A stretch of DNA of 64,000 bases from Phragmites australis (Eukaryota > Streptophyta > Magnoliopsida > Poales > Poaceae): positions 27,366,334 to 27,430,333 of the forward strand of contig NC_084933.1 in NCBI RefSeq assembly GCF_958298935.1, given 5' to 3'. Position 1 is the first letter of the stretch. Every line of letters begins with the position of its first letter. This document shows, one piece after another, positions 23,344 through 36,299 of this stretch. Made by a program: the position numbers and the translations under genes. The notes beneath the pieces are model-generated. The model was not told where the DNA came from. It ran no database searches and worked only from the letters and a program-made list of their open reading frames with translations.

Positions 23344-25422
23344 CTAATGCTTGGGCGAGTTCCTCCGCGGCGAGAAGAGCCGCCGGGGAGACAGCATGCT
23401 GAGGAACCCCGGCGATGCGATGCCGCCGTTGAGTGACCGGTAATCTGACATCAACAGTCCATCGGTGTTACCGTGCACCTTCGTGCGGCCGGGCGTCATC
23501 ATCCCCGCCGAGAACGTGTTGAACTTGACCAGCTTGGGCACCCAGGACTTCTTCTTCCTCTGGGTGCTGTTCATCCGCGCGCTGAGGTAGGTGCGCATGG
23601 CGTCGAGGCTCTGCTCGACGACGTCCATGGGCGGGCACACGAGCGGGTTGCCCGTGGCGCTGAACCGGACGAGCTTGGTGAGGCAGCCCATGGAGTCCGG
23701 GAGCGCGGTTATGGAGTTGTAGCTGATATCGAGCTCCCGGAGCGAGACGAGGAGGCCGATGCCGTAGGGCAGCTCCCGCAGGTACTGGAAGTTCTGGCTG
23801 ACGTTGAGCGTCTCGAGGCTGCCGAGGTTCTCGAGGCCGTCGGGCAGCGCGCGGAGGCAGTTGAGGCGCGCGTCGAGCGCGCGCAGCGCCGTCATGTGGG
23901 AGGTGGAGGACGGCAGGTACGCGAGCTTGTTGGAGTTGACGGACAGCCGGCGGAGGCCGTGGAGTTCGAAGCCCAGCGTGTCCGGCAGCTTCGTCAGCTG
24001 GTTGAAGTTGGCGTTCAGCTCCTCCAGCGCACTGTCAGTCACGTAGGCGACAGGCTTGTGAATCACCGCTCATGCATGTCGTGCAATAGCTAGCTACTCA
24101 TGTACGTACTGGTGGTTTTAATTACCGGCATTCCTCGATGGTGGCGGGGAGGGAGTGGAGCAGGTTGCCGGAGACGTTGAGCACCTTGAGCTTGGAGAGG
24201 CAGCCGATGGAGTTGGGCAGCGACGTCAGCTGGTTGGACCGCACGTCCAGCATCACCACGTTCAGAAGCCTCGCGATTATGGACTCTGGAATGCTCTGCA
24301 GGTTTTGAAATGGAAACGAAGTTAGGAACAGTACTTACTTCATCAACCAAATATCTACAGATACAGATCACAATCAAAGGAATTTAATTACGAGCCTTTG
24401 AACCCTTAGACATATAAACACCACCTAGTTCTCTTCCGAAGAAGGGTATAAACACTACTCATAGGTCTGACGGATTTGCTAAAATATGCTTGCTGTCAAG
24501 AGATTAATATATGCGGCGGCTCCGTTTGGCATCGTGCAAACCTTTTTTTGTTTTGCTGCCCTTCTGATGGCAGCAAAACTTTTTTTGTTGAAGGTCAACT
24601 TTCCAGAAGCTATTTGAAAATTGCAAGTTGCCTTTCGCATGGGTTTTCCAGCACAGTTCAAGTACCGCTTTTTCCCCTCCAGGAAAGATTAGATTGCTCC
24701 TCTTATTCATATTTAAGTCAAACAAAAATCCGAATAAGATGTTCATGCACTTTTTCTTCAGGTCTGTCCTCCAGGACAGAGCTCTTACTTCTTACTGGGT
24801 GCAATTTCATAATATTCTTGGCACATATAGATTCACCACGTACATTTGATATCTTTGGGGCCCGTGACATACAAGAGCGAAGCCAAGCCAAGCGGCAAAG
24901 CAATAACAAGATATTGTGAGAAATGATGAGCGGCTAGGCTAGCCTTCATGTATTAATTAGTAATAGTCCATGCTTGTCTCATAGGGTTGCAGTTAACATA
25001 TCACTGTGGTGTAATAATCTGCAACGCTGTCTCAAGATAAGCTCTTGCTGGTTATCCATTCTAATAGAACGAATAAAAAGACAAGGATGATCATTCAAGA
25101 TGAGAAACCAACAAAAGTAAAATGGCAAAGGAGCATATCAAGCGACAAAAGTGGAAAGATTATTCTGAATTTCTGACCAAAAGTAGAAATTAAACGGCAT
25201 ATCAAAACCTACCTGGAGATTGTTGTTGGAGAGATCCAAGGTGGTGATGTCTCCAAGAGGCATGGTGAGATGTGGGAGGGTGTCCATGGACATGCCGCTC
25301 ATGTCTAGCTTCTTCTGCTCCTTGGGCTTCTCCTCGTGTTCCGCATGTCGTCCTCCAACCCCAAACCCAACAGCGTGGATATGTCCTCCATGTCTCCTCT
25401 TTTCTCCCATGACGTCCTTCAT
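23344..25422 (-). CDS. PIRL: Plant intracellular Ras-group-related LRR protein (PIRL), three coding exons
   Basis: The coding exons are 25422-25213, 24295-24126 and 24031-23344 (stop TAG at 23346-23344). The phases fit exactly (0, then 2) and give 355 residues. The N-terminus (about 1-50) is basic and His/Gly-rich with [14 protein letters not shown]. From about residue 55 to 255 there are leucine-rich repeats of the [12 protein letters not shown] / [12 protein letters not shown] / [12 protein letters not shown] type, roughly nine copies of about 23 residues, as in Ras-binding SHOC2-like LRR proteins. The C-tail is basic, with [13 protein letters not shown] and [10 protein letters not shown]. 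There is no signal peptide or membrane segment, so the protein is expected to be cytosolic. Family members act in gametophyte development and probably as scaffolds. The C-terminal [11 protein letters not shown] end resembles rice IRL proteins (from memory). No breaks are seen. Confidence 0.92.
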
Positions 25423-25452
25423 GGTCCCTGGATCAATTCTCCACTCCAGGAT

Positions 25453-26525
25453 TCTGAAATGGAACTATGGAAGGGCAAGAAAATGTTGCCATCAGTAAAG
25501 GTGTTGGAGAGAGAGGAGGAAGAGACAAGGCCATAATAATTGACACTATGTACGTACGCCTAAGATGCATTATGCAACTAAATGAGATTGGGACATGTGT
25601 GATACCCATACCAACAAGATAACACGCTAGGGTAGCCGGTATTAATTAGATGTTGCAATCAGGAATGCTACGGCCAAGAAAAGAGATGGTTTGGTGGGAG
25701 AGGAGAGCTAGCAGGCACAAGTGGGACAAACGAGGGCACACTGGAAATTAAAGTTCTCTCTAGAAAATGATGTTTTTTAACTGTTGTATTTCTTGCTCTT
25801 GGGTCTAGGCAACATAATTATCTATCTGCCTGAAACTAATCGATATCATGCTCTATTCTCGATATGAGTTGGCCAAGAACAAGGAAAATGGAAGAAGAAA
25901 TCATCACCGCGGGCGCGCGCGCGAGACAGAGAGAGTTTTGAAACCAAGAGTAGAACAGTTCGAGAACTAAACCAAGAGTATCGAACTTGCACATCAGCAG
26001 GAAGTTATTAACAAAAGAATGGCGTCCTGCTGTCCTCCTTACTGAAACATGTATTCAGAGCCTAGACGATGAAGAGAATGCATGGTATCTATCAACAAAG
26101 CAAGACAAAAATACAGAAAATAAAGAGGAAATAGTTCGCAGAAAAAGAAAGAGAGGAAATCGCAGAAAGTAGCAAGAGTTCTAGGCTTGCTAGCTAGACA
26201 ACAGCAACGACAGATTTGTAACCAATCCCTCTCGCTCGCTCCTCTCCCAGCGCAAGAACACCGACCGAAGAGATGGCAAAAAGGAGAGAAAAATACTTAA
26301 ACAACAACACCGCAGCCGCATGATATGCATGCAGCTAAAAGCTCATCCATCACACACGCATCCAATCCTAGTAACAGTGAATATCTAGCTAGGAGAATAG
26401 ACCTCACCTGTGAAGTGTTCTTTTTCAGGAACTTGGCAGCAGGTAGCAGCTGCAGGAGGCAACCGTGCAGCCGGCCGGGAGCTAGCTGAAGAGAGAGGCA
26501 GGCAAGGCGAGGAGGACGGAGCTCA
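25453..26525 (-). other. PIRL 5' UTR with an intron
   Basis: Upstream of the PIRL start, a splice acceptor with a pyrimidine tract (minus strand TTTTCTTGCCCTTCCATAG, last base 25465) faces a donor ACTTCACAG|GTGAGG (exon end 26408). A first non-coding exon from about 26525 to 26408 and an intron of about 940 bp are inferred. A second possible acceptor lies 11 bases downstream. The intron contains a GCGCGCGCGC run at 25911-25922. Confidence 0.6.
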
Positions 26526-26548
26526 CACCTGAGCAAAGCGAGAGCCCT

Positions 26549-26557
26549 GATATATAG
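26549..26557 (-). promoter_or_regulatory. TATA box of the PIRL gene
   Basis: Minus strand CTATATAT, about 25-30 bases upstream of the inferred transcript start and followed by a CT-rich leader. The position suits a plant core promoter. Confidence 0.55.
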
Positions 26558-26599
26558 CGAGAGAGGTAGGAGAGGCAACGAACGACGGAACGAGACGGC

Positions 26600-28647
26600 T
26601 GGTGAGGCAACCAACGATGGAAGAGCTGACCCAGCACACGGTACAGTATACAGAGTACTATATAAAACACAATAGGTTAGCACATCACCTCTTCGGCTCC
26701 TCTCCTCTAATCTAATAAATAATTCTTAAAATTCGAATAATTTATCTGTTTTTTATCATTTATTCTCATCTTCTAACTTCTCCGTCTTATTAGCAGCTAT
26801 GGATATATAACTCATTTTACTAATAAAAATAGATTAAAAAATTAAAAGAAAAATTAATAGATAATCTTCTCTTATTTTTTAATAGTATCATCTGAAAACA
26901 AATAACGATATCACTCCCGACGTATTCGTTTAAAAGCACTCCCACAACTCATTTACATATCTATACATTGAGTTTATCATTGATATTACCACATTCGATA
27001 TTTATATTTTTATTACAATGCATAAACATTTAGCTAATTAGTACTAAATTACTAGATTAGCTGGTAGGACTAAACTAGCAGGGCGCCTACGTGTCCCAGG
27101 CAGTCCAGGTCCCTGCCGCCACGGTACGTCCGTACGTACCCACCAGCCGAGCACACCTGCTACTTTCTCTCTCTGCATACCACTTGCCCGCTTGGGCGGC
27201 TGGGTTAATTTGGAAGGTCAAATGCTTGGGATGGCGGGAAAAATATGGAAGCAACCGAGGAGAGCCGCAGACGCCGGACCAGTAAGGTTGCGGCTGCATC
27301 ATCAGCTGTTACCCCATTTAAAGTCTTCAATATAGGTTCCGAGAAGATGACTTGGCTGTAAAAAAAAGAATGTGTAGATGCATGGAACTCAACATCGGCC
27401 ATTGATTAGCTAAAAAAAAGAAGCAACTATAGTTTTATTTAAAGTCTACATCGTAGGTGAATTAGTAGCTTCATTGCAATTCCCTCTGTTTTTGTAAGAC
27501 ATTACACGACGATAGGTTTTACGTGTCATCGTCGATTGCTTGGAAACCATGCAAAAGAGTATTATTTTTTGGGAAAGACCATTTCTTTATTTGGAGACGT
27601 ATAAGTGCATGGTCGATGGTGCACTAGATTAGATGAACGAATTAGACGTGGTTTGAAAACTGTGTTGTAATGATTTAATAAGGGTTTGGATTGTCGCCAT
27701 AGAATATCTACTTGTTGAATTTACATGCGAGGAGTTGGATTTATGAGTCCTCGAGAAACATCTAGCTCGTTGGTCTGGTAAAATTTCGATTGAAGAAGCA
27801 TGCATCTTGGACCACAAACTGGATCCGATGGCAATGAACCATCGATGTCGGTGACAATATTGTGGTGCTCAATCGAAGTCCATGGCCAATTAAAGACATT
27901 TTACACTTTTCTGTGGTCTCCAACGGAAGGACTGATTCACATGTGCTGCTGATGGAGTTTCTTTCGTCTAGATCTACTTGTGCTAGGTTGTGCAATTTCT
28001 GAATTTTACCAAGCAGATGTGTATGCAATCATACATGCATGCAGATTTTCACAGCCTAATAAAGCCGCCAGTGGACTTTCTGCGGAGTTTGGAGCCGAGA
28101 GCCCCTTGCGTACATACGTGTAAAGTAGCAAATGCGATAGGCAAGCTGGCGACGTGCGAACAGATAGATCGTGGTGCATCGAGAAGCCAGCAGGGATTGT
28201 AGCAGCGGAGACCTTAAACCATTCTAATCATTTTCCCTTGTTTCATTTTTTTTTGATTTTTTTTCTCATTCTCATCCTTCTTCTTTTTATCTTCAATAGT
28301 TTTTCTTCGAAGTAATTCGTAAAAAGAAAAGAGTGAGAATCTCGTACTGAAAAAAATAACTTTAAGACTCTTTATTAAGTGAACTAAAAAAATCATTGAC
28401 ATATCGAAGGAAATCAAAATCCTTTTATGAAGCAATTCTGAGTCAAAAAGTGAATCCGTTAAGCATGATGTTACACGGTAATTGCTTCAGGCTTCTGCAA
28501 CCGACGTGGCACAAGAAGCAGCGCAGCATGGCAACCTTACGTACTTTAAGCAACGGCACGTAGCACCCGGCCGGAGAGAAGTACAGCTACAGCTGATCAG
28601 GATTGATCAAGATCGCGCTGCTTAATTGAGTCTTGCGAGCAGTATAT
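26600..28647. other. PIRL promoter side and intergenic DNA
   Basis: AT-rich 26700-27060, mixed composition to 28200, then an AT-rich block at 28210-28440 resembling 1290-1360 (shared TTATCTTCAA and AAGTAATTCGT). No gene is recognised. Confidence 0.35.
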
Positions 28648-28649
28648 TA

Positions 28650-28898
28650 CTATCTCGGTTATAAATATAGGTCGTTTTAGTTTTTCAACTATTTTTTAAT
28701 ATAAGTTATTTTTAAATTTTTATGTATTTTTTTCTCTTTTGTTTCCATCTTATTCTCGTTTAATAAATAAAACCATTCTCACAAATGAATAAGTTATATT
28801 TTTCAATATAAAATAAATAAAAGATAATAAGATTATTTGATCTATTTTTTAATTATATATATAAATCTAAAATAACCTATATTTATGATCAGAAGGAG
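28650..28898. mobile_element. Stowaway-type MITE, 249 bp, TSD TA
   Basis: The ends are CTATCTCGGTTATAAATATA on the left and, inverted on the right, CTCCTTCTGATCATAAATAT. The inverted match continues for about 32 bp (AGGTCGTTTTAG / AGGTTATTTTAG). TA dinucleotides flank both ends (28648-28649 and 28899-28900). The AT-rich core, size, ends and TA target fit Tc1/mariner-derived Stowaway MITEs. Confidence 0.85.
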
Positions 28899-28900
28899 TA

Positions 28901-29371
28901 GTTAGCAGCTAGATACAGCACGATACTTACCACTGCTATCGGTTTTAAACGGACATTAATGATGTATTCTGGAGTAGCGAGCCTTAGCAACCTGCCACGT
29001 CTCCATCGAACAGTGAAGGAGGGAGTTAACGATGGATGTTTCAGTCTGAGCAAACGGCACATCACCTCGTGATGAACAAGCTATCCTGCCCCCAGCAGAA
29101 CACGGGGTGCGAAAATTCAGCAGGGTGTGCACGCAGGCATGTTCTCCGATGTACTTGCAGCAGGCGTGCACCACGTTTACATTTTAGGGCAGCTTTAATA
29201 GTTATAACTACTGACTAGTTTTAACTATTAGAGCATAAAAATTTATATAGGTTCTATTATTTTTAATTTTTTTACCTCACAGAAGAGAGCAGTGTTGGGG
29301 TACGGTCAAATTCATGCTTAAAACTATTCCTTTATTAAGAGATAGCTCTAAGATTTTTCTTAACATCTGCA
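28901..29371. other. Intergenic DNA
   Basis: Moderate GC to 29190, then AT-rich. Short open frames without recognisable domains. Confidence 0.35.
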
Positions 29372-29380
29372 AAATAAGAG

Positions 29381-29776
29381 GAGTAAATTTCAAAAATCTA
29401 CAACTATTTTGATATATATTATAAAAAAACTACAAATTCTAGTGTTTATTTTAAAAACCTATAACTATTTTGATATGTATTGAAAAAACTATAACTTTCT
29501 CACTGTAGATCCACATGTCATTCTCTAGCAAACCTATAACTATTTTGATATGTATTGAAAAAAACTATAACTTTCTCACTGTAGATCCACATGTCATTCT
29601 CTAGCAACAGGTAGACCCACGATTACATGACATAGATGATGACAAGTGGGGCCGCTGTGAGAAAGCTGTAGTTTTTTACAATATGTATTAAAATAATTGT
29701 TTTTTAAAATAAGTATCAGAAGTTGTAATTTTCTATAACATATGTCAAAATAGTTATAAGTTTCTGAAATTTACTC
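29381..29776. mobile_element. Mutator-type MITE, 396 bp, TSD AAATAAGAG
   Basis: The 9-bp repeat AAATAAGAG flanks the element at 29372-29380 and 29777-29785. The ends are inverted repeats over more than 100 bp (GAGTAAATTTCAAAAATCTA against inverted GAGTAAATTTCAGAAACTTA, continuing CAACTATTTTGA / TAACTATTTTGA). The left arm contains a tandem duplication of about 75 bp (units starting near 29458 and 29533) that includes CTTTCTCACTGTAGATCCAC. There is no coding capacity. Confidence 0.88.
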
Positions 29777-29785
29777 AAATAAGAG

Positions 29786-31100
29786 TTAGCAGTTAGCTCT
29801 TTTTTTCAATTTCACTCACTTCTCTTCTTCACGTTTGTAAAGTAAAAGCTAGCAGCTAGGTCATCCAATGGAGGTGCCCTAACAGCAAGATTTGTACGTG
29901 ATAAGCGTGGCTCTTGACTTGTGGTTTGGTTCGTACGAAAATCTCAATCCGGAAAGGAAGCATTTACCATTGCAGCTGGACATAGATTTTCTCATTTGTC
30001 AAAGACGCCGAGAACTATTTTTTTATAGAAAAAGCGTACGATTCTTCTTGTTCTTGCCGATCTAACATTAACAGCAGCAAAATAATTAGCTTAAGAAAAA
30101 TGTGACAAGGTCAACATCCCTTGGGATGTTTGACTAACAGAGCACTGATCGTTGAAGGCATGCCACGCTGACACAGCTAGTAGTGTCGAGAGCTTCATCT
30201 TCTTCACTGACGATTTCCGCCGTCAGGGAAATGCAGCGTATGCAGATGCATTTTTTCCGGCATTTCAATTGATGCTAAGTTACAGCTACGAAGAAACAGG
30301 TTTTGTACGGTCGAGTTCTGCATGGTTCGATTGCGAAATCTCCGGTTAATTCAGACTTGGAGTCCAAGGTGGCTTGGGCGAGTGCCAAACTGCGCCTACT
30401 ATTTTCCGATGCTGGCCAATCCAGAGCATCGATCAGTTCTTTGTCGATACCCTGCAACCAACTGTGCAACATGACATGCAGATGCAGTGCGTTAGCTGTA
30501 ATATAATCCACTTGAAAGAAGAACTGCACGCATCTGTAGAAAAAGCTACACCGCATGGTGGATTTACAAGTCATGTAGCCATGTTCACTGAACCTGCAGC
30601 TGTTCAAGCACGTCGAGAAAATACAAAATAGTAAAGCAGAAGGTTTCGTGTCCTTTTCTTTGCAAGGACAGAAGGGCTACCACTCAAGCTTGTCTGTATG
30701 CCACGAGGAAGACCAGCGGCTTATTACAGTATCAAACCAGCCAGTTGACATAGAAAAAACAGCAGCTAGCAACGACTAAATTTAAAATGTGGTGTTTGAG
30801 ACGAGGAATAAGGTAGCTAGCAACTGCGGCGACTTTGTTAGTATGCGTTATCTTCGCTGCATAGATCAGCCGCCCATGTGAATTTGTGATCAGACTAGCC
30901 GATTATATATAACGGACGAACGATAAGTATGCGCCGATGATGATAAGGTCATGGTGGTACTACAAGTTATTATGTCAGCCGATGGAAGCCATCCTGGACT
31001 ACTCACGCAACTGCTCCAATCCATAAGCAATTGAACAACTGAATTTCAGATATGTTTCTCTCTCTTTGGCATGGCATTGCTTGCACTTGTGCCACTTGCA
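29786..31100. other. Intergenic DNA, no gene supported
   Basis: Overlapping short open frames at 30152-30631 on both strands show no recognisable motif. Nothing else stands out. Confidence 0.35.
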
Positions 31101-31104
31101 ATTT

Positions 31105-31870
31105 GACTAGCTAAATCTTGTTGCTGCCTAGAAGATTCATTCATGCGTGCACTATGCACATTCACCTCATGATTAATTAAAAATTTGGTGTTCATAATTC
31201 TATGTTATTATTTCTGATTACTTTCTTTGAAAAAATCTGACAGTCTAGCACCTCTTTTAAATTTGAGTAAGTGTATGGATAGAAATATGAATATACTGTA
31301 AAAATTATGAATTATTTCTATCGAGTATCGTGAGTTGTTTATATAGAATACATGGTGGTTTGAATCTCAAACAATACTAGAAATAAGATAAAAACTAATC
31401 CTACCTTGCCATGATTGCCGGATCTGTTATCTTATGCTCTAACAGTACGCTCACAGCAGTTTGCATAAATTTCAATTCAGACTTGAAAGTCTACTGCTAC
31501 TGAAAATGATATAAATCAACCTAGTAATGAAAGCTCAGAAACTGACAGAAAGCAATTTGCGCTTGGCTAAATCTAGCTGGTCGCCGCCTGCGAAGATTAT
31601 TCGTGCATGCACTGCGACAAGCACATTCTCCTCGTGATTAATTGAATGAAAGGAAGCCTCCTGGCATGGCTCGTATAACAATATCAATTGCTAGGTGTTC
31701 TTCCGTGCCATTTCTGACTAATTGTAAAAGAAAAAATATACAGTCTTGTGCCTTGCTAAAAAAATTGTGCCTTGCATATAAATATTTCAATTCAGATTTG
31801 GAAGTTTGCTACTCGGATCAAGTTGTAGATGAATCTAGTAATAATGAAAGCTCACAAACTGACAAAATGT
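31105..31870. repeat. Diverged direct duplication
   Basis: Copy 1 (about 31105-31550) and copy 2 (about 31563-31870) share GCTAAATCT, then GCCTAGAAGATT / GCCTGCGAAGATT, then CTCATGATTAATT / CTCGTGATTAATT, then TTTCAATTCAGA and finally AATGAAAGCTCA...AACTGACA, all in the same order. Copy 1 carries an extra AT-rich stretch around 31240-31460. The duplication is old and non-coding. Confidence 0.65.
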
Positions 31871-34239
31871 GCAGATGATAAACGAAGATAAGATAATCTC
31901 GACGTCCACGTCACTCTGATGTGTAGGCTTCGACAATGATATGTGGTACAGCGAACTCTGGATTGTATACATGCTGTCTGGTCCAAACTAATGTTCAGAG
32001 CGGCACTTGGTTATAGATTCTGGTCCCCTGATCTAACAAACTACTACTCTCTATTTTTTAACTAGCTGTTAGCAGCTACTTCTTTTGAAGCCTCCAAACT
32101 AATCGCTGCAAGATTACCAGTTGATCCATGCAGGTTAATCATTTACCTTGCAATCGTGGTTGTTGGCACCTGCTAATCTTGTGTAATTTAAATGTAAACT
32201 TAACATCCAGTGCATATATGAAGTACTAAGAGCTATCGATCTGCAGGGAATTAAGTATGCATTTTGATATATATGTAAAAAAAATCGAGGCCAAGTTGTT
32301 GTTTAGTAGAGGATAAGCCAAGCTAGAGAAGTTGACCTTTCGAGTTCTTGCTGGCCTGTACAGCAGCATGTTGCTTACGGGGACATGATAGCCGGACGTT
32401 TTGTACGGGCAAAGGACAGTTGACCTTTGGATCAACTGACCTAAATATCTCTGCCCCAATCACTTGAATCCAAAAAGGGCACTACCGTCCGTATATATGT
32501 TGGTTAGCACAACGAAGCCTGAATGTGAATGATTTCAGATCATAATGCAGTCATGATTGGTCTGTCAGTATGTTCGGTAAACGCCAGCTAATCTCGGCGA
32601 ATCGAAGTTCAAAGCGTACGGCTGTGTCCGGCATCGATCCTGGTTTTCCTCCATAACAATTCATGCGCATCTTCTATTGCCTTTTCTGTATTTGACAATG
32701 CTTCTATATTTGATATTAGTTTCATAGTTGAAGGCAATTTTTACTCAAAATTCTTTAAAAAAAATAAAGAAGATAGATTTACTTAGTATTATATGCGGTT
32801 TACGGGCCGGCTCAAGATGAATCTAAAGCATATTTCCTCACTGAAATGGGTCATATTTTTAGTTTGGAAACTAACCTAATGATCACAGGGGGATTTCAAT
32901 ATTATGAGATATCTTGAGGACAAAAATAATGACATTTTTGATACCCGTTGGCATCATTTATTCAGTTCTTATGGAGTTTGTTTAATTTTCTCGTCTGGTA
33001 TTTATTTTGTGTCGCAGCATTTAATTAGAATTGGTTTCATCTTTTAGTGTATAAAGTTTAGTTAGATAATTCAATAACCATGTTTCGGGTATAATCATAG
33101 TATAGTTGCATAAGCTAACGTAACTCAAGTGTAGTTTTAATCCTTATGTTAGGTAAAGAATAGGTTTTTAGAATAACTAAAGGTTTTCTCTTATTTCATG
33201 TATAAAAATAGATTGTCATTTCATGTTGTAGGTTGTATATTAATCTTAGTTTAATTAATGTAATAAGTTAACTAGTGTATGTTGTAAACACATAAATACA
33301 ATCATTACAATATGATAGAATAATTTAATGTTGGTATCTAATTAATTGAATACCCTTTAATAATTAATTAATTAGTTTTAAAGAATAATTAACCTAGTTA
33401 ATTAATTACATACATGTTTTTGCAATAGCAATAGTTTATAACTTAATTAGAGTAAGCAATTAAGTAACACTAGGTAATTAAGATTAATTACTTAGTTAAC
33501 CATGATTTAGTGTTGTAGATTGGAATTTTAATCTCGACACTTAAGCACATATAATCATCTAAAGTTATACTTACATATATATGTATACATACTCACATAC
33601 ATATAGACGTAAGTATCACACATATATTTGTCGATACTCGTGTACTCACATACACGTCTTTCGGCAGTTAAGCTAATAAACGTTTACCTAGTTATTAATA
33701 CTTGTTTAGATTTCTCTTAAGTTAATAAAATATTTAGTTAATAACTTGACTTAGCTTCACTAGATAACCTCGATAGTCTCTGTGTATCAGTTTCGCTTAG
33801 TTAATAGTTGCTGATCATCTTTCCGCTAGGTTAGCTTTCGTCGTTTTTCTCAGTCGTTCTTCTTTCACTTTGGTGTTCGTTTGGTTAGTTGTTGTACGCT
33901 TTTTGTCAATAATCTGTGTAGGCTCAAAGTTAAGGTTCTAAGAAAAAATACGAGGAAGGAACTGACGAGTCCAATGATGAAGAACTCGGGATGCTCGAAT
34001 GACAAGACCAATCATAAATTGAGTTTCATAAAGGTAAGTCCTAATTCCTTGATCATATTGAACTCATGTTTGCAATATAATAACATGACAAACTAAAAAA
34101 AAATGATAGATATATTTGTATGCTATATAAAGATTTCTCTTTAAAATTATGGTATTAGTTATAACCCAGTTACTGAGCCATACTACAACCACTACTCGCA
34201 ATACTCAAATGATAACGCTAGATTGCTCCAAATACCTAA
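31871..34239. other. AT-rich intergenic DNA
   Basis: Mostly AT-rich with TTAATTAA-like stretches (33340-33520) and a run of ACATATATATG-like sequence (33560-33660). No coding signal or paired terminal repeats were recognised. Confidence 0.35.
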
Positions 34240-35720
34240 TATAATGATATTTGATGAACCCTTGCTAACTAGTATGCTTAGGGCTGGATACGCTGCTCTC
34301 TTTGGAGATATTTCATCTCTCCTCGGAGAGTACTTACTCACTTTTTATTAGGATCATATGCTTTGCAAATGAGTGAAATGTGTTGAGGTGTTTGATGGTG
34401 TGAGTAATGAAAAATGGTGTTGGTGTCAAGAAAAAACATGAAAACCGCTTTGGCGGGGCTGAGCGGGGTAGTCCTCTGAAAGTTGGAGGCTATCTCATGT
34501 GGGTATTCCTTTGGGAAGGATGCTCTTTGGGGCTTAAGGTGATACTCAGTGCCAATGTTGAAGATGCTTGCTCCGACCATGTAAGGATCGAATCAATTGT
34601 GATCGTGCTTAGCCACCCTATGCAACCATATATCCTGAATGGGCAAGACTTGATCTCACACCCTGTTAGCTGAGCTCGGTACACACCTTAGAGGCTGTAG
34701 TGCAATGGGAGCCAGGAAAATACTTGCGGAAATCGAATTCAGCGGGTGATATTGTAATGGCCAGATTCGAGCCAATTTCAAGGAGTGTTGGAGCTTTAGG
34801 CCCCTCGTCGGTGTATTCTTGTGGGTGGTGACCATGTAGCAACATGCTTGATGGGTACGGTAACTCGTTATGATTCGCTTCTCTGCTTACAACAGTTGGA
34901 GGCTAAGCAAATCGTATGTGTAAAGCTGTACAACCTCTACAGAGTGTAAAACTATTTGAATAATCGTATCCACGGTCATGGATATGCGAAAAGCTACAAA
35001 CTCACAATGGTTAATTTTGTGGTGTGCGTGCCCATTTGGTGTGTGAATGGGCAGTGTGCCCATATTTTCGAGAAAGCCGGCCGTATGCTGTTGAATCTAG
35101 TTAGATTAGGTATCAACCAGCTAAAATATGGGAACTACGGGGAACGAAATAGCTTTCCTCCAGGGCCAACAACTTTATCAATCAAATCTAGTTTTTGTTC
35201 GACTGGTTTAAACTAAGTGTTACACTTTGATTCACATTGCATATAAAACTGACTTTAAGTCTAAACTTTTATCCTTGGTTACCTCCCTTATGCATCTACT
35301 CAACCCCTTAAAGTAGTCTTAGGACTTATTGACTATCTTCCATACTTATTCTTGTTGGTTTCAAATTGTTGAGATGGAGATCAATCTCAACCCAGATGAA
35401 GTTAAAGAGAAAAATTTTAAGGTTGCGTCCGCACTTGAGTTGCCTGTGGCATTGGGTTGTGTCGTTGTTTCGCTCCGCTCCATTGTAGGCTCTTCTGCCT
35501 GGCTAGTTTGCTGTGCATTTTTGTCCACAAGACCATCTTTTATTATTTTTAGATAATTATTTTACTTTATTTTATTTGAAGTATGTATTTGATATCATTC
35601 TGGAGAATTCTGTGCATATTAGCTACTTGATTTAGAGACTGATACAGGAGGCACAGGGGAACCCGATGTCGAGGTCCTGACACATTTAAATGGGGGTTGC
35701 ATGAGAATGGTTTATTTTAA
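34240..35720 (+). mobile_element. Degenerate LTR-retrotransposon-like DNA
   Basis: The segments GCAATGGGAGCCAGGAAAAT, ATACTTGCGGAAATCG, TCGGTGTATTCTTGTGGGTG and GTAAAACTATTTGAATAATCG resemble non-coding parts of grass Ty3-gypsy elements (from memory). No LTR pair, primer-binding site or protein domain was found. Class and limits are tentative. Confidence 0.4.
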
Positions 35721-36162
35721 GTTCATTCTATGTACAATCAAATAATAGTTCTACATATTTTCCGTCACAACAAAGGGTCCATGAAAGCTTAAACTTTCAC
35801 TCAAGATTAAGATCTTATCGTGGTACTTATGTAGAGATGTTATTTTGATCAAAGATAACATGATCAAAAGAAATTGGAAAGATAGCCTTAAGTATTGTTT
35901 TTTAATCATAATGAAAGCATTCAATATCCGTTTTTTGGGTGTCATTTGCTAGGTCCATTTAGCATATAATCACTATTGCCTTAGGAATAATTAAACCTAG
36001 AAACATAGGCCATATTATGAGATTTTGGCTTAGATCAAGGGGAGCTAATAATAGATTTCTTCTAGTAGGCGGGGCAGCTATTTTTTGGTACATATGGTTA
36101 TGCTGTAATCATATTATCTTTAATATAAAAACTACTATGATTATGATGTAAGAAATTTTCAG

Positions 36163-36277
36163 GTTGCCTTTTGATTGCGCTTCTGGAGATTATACAAAAG
36201 GAATCGAAAAGAAAGGATATCTTGAAAACTTGTCATTGTTTGGAGGTGATGGCAATACAAATCTTCCTCAACAACAG
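36163..36277 (+). pseudogene. Isolated exon-like segment
   Basis: 115 bp flanked by an acceptor (AAATTTTCAG, AG at 36161-36162) and a GT donor (CAACAG|GTGCCC). One phase is open throughout and reads LPFDCASGDYTKG, then a basic KKGY turn, then NLSLFGGDGN and a Gln-rich end. The composition is protein-like, but I do not recognise the family and see no partner exons nearby. It could be a captured or relict exon, or chance. Confidence 0.35.
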
Positions 36278-36299
36278 GTGCCCACATAATTATAGGCTA

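Noticed and set aside
29036..29218. Cys-rich short frame that might be a secreted peptide
   Set aside because: No signal peptide at the start, and the opposite strand is equally open.
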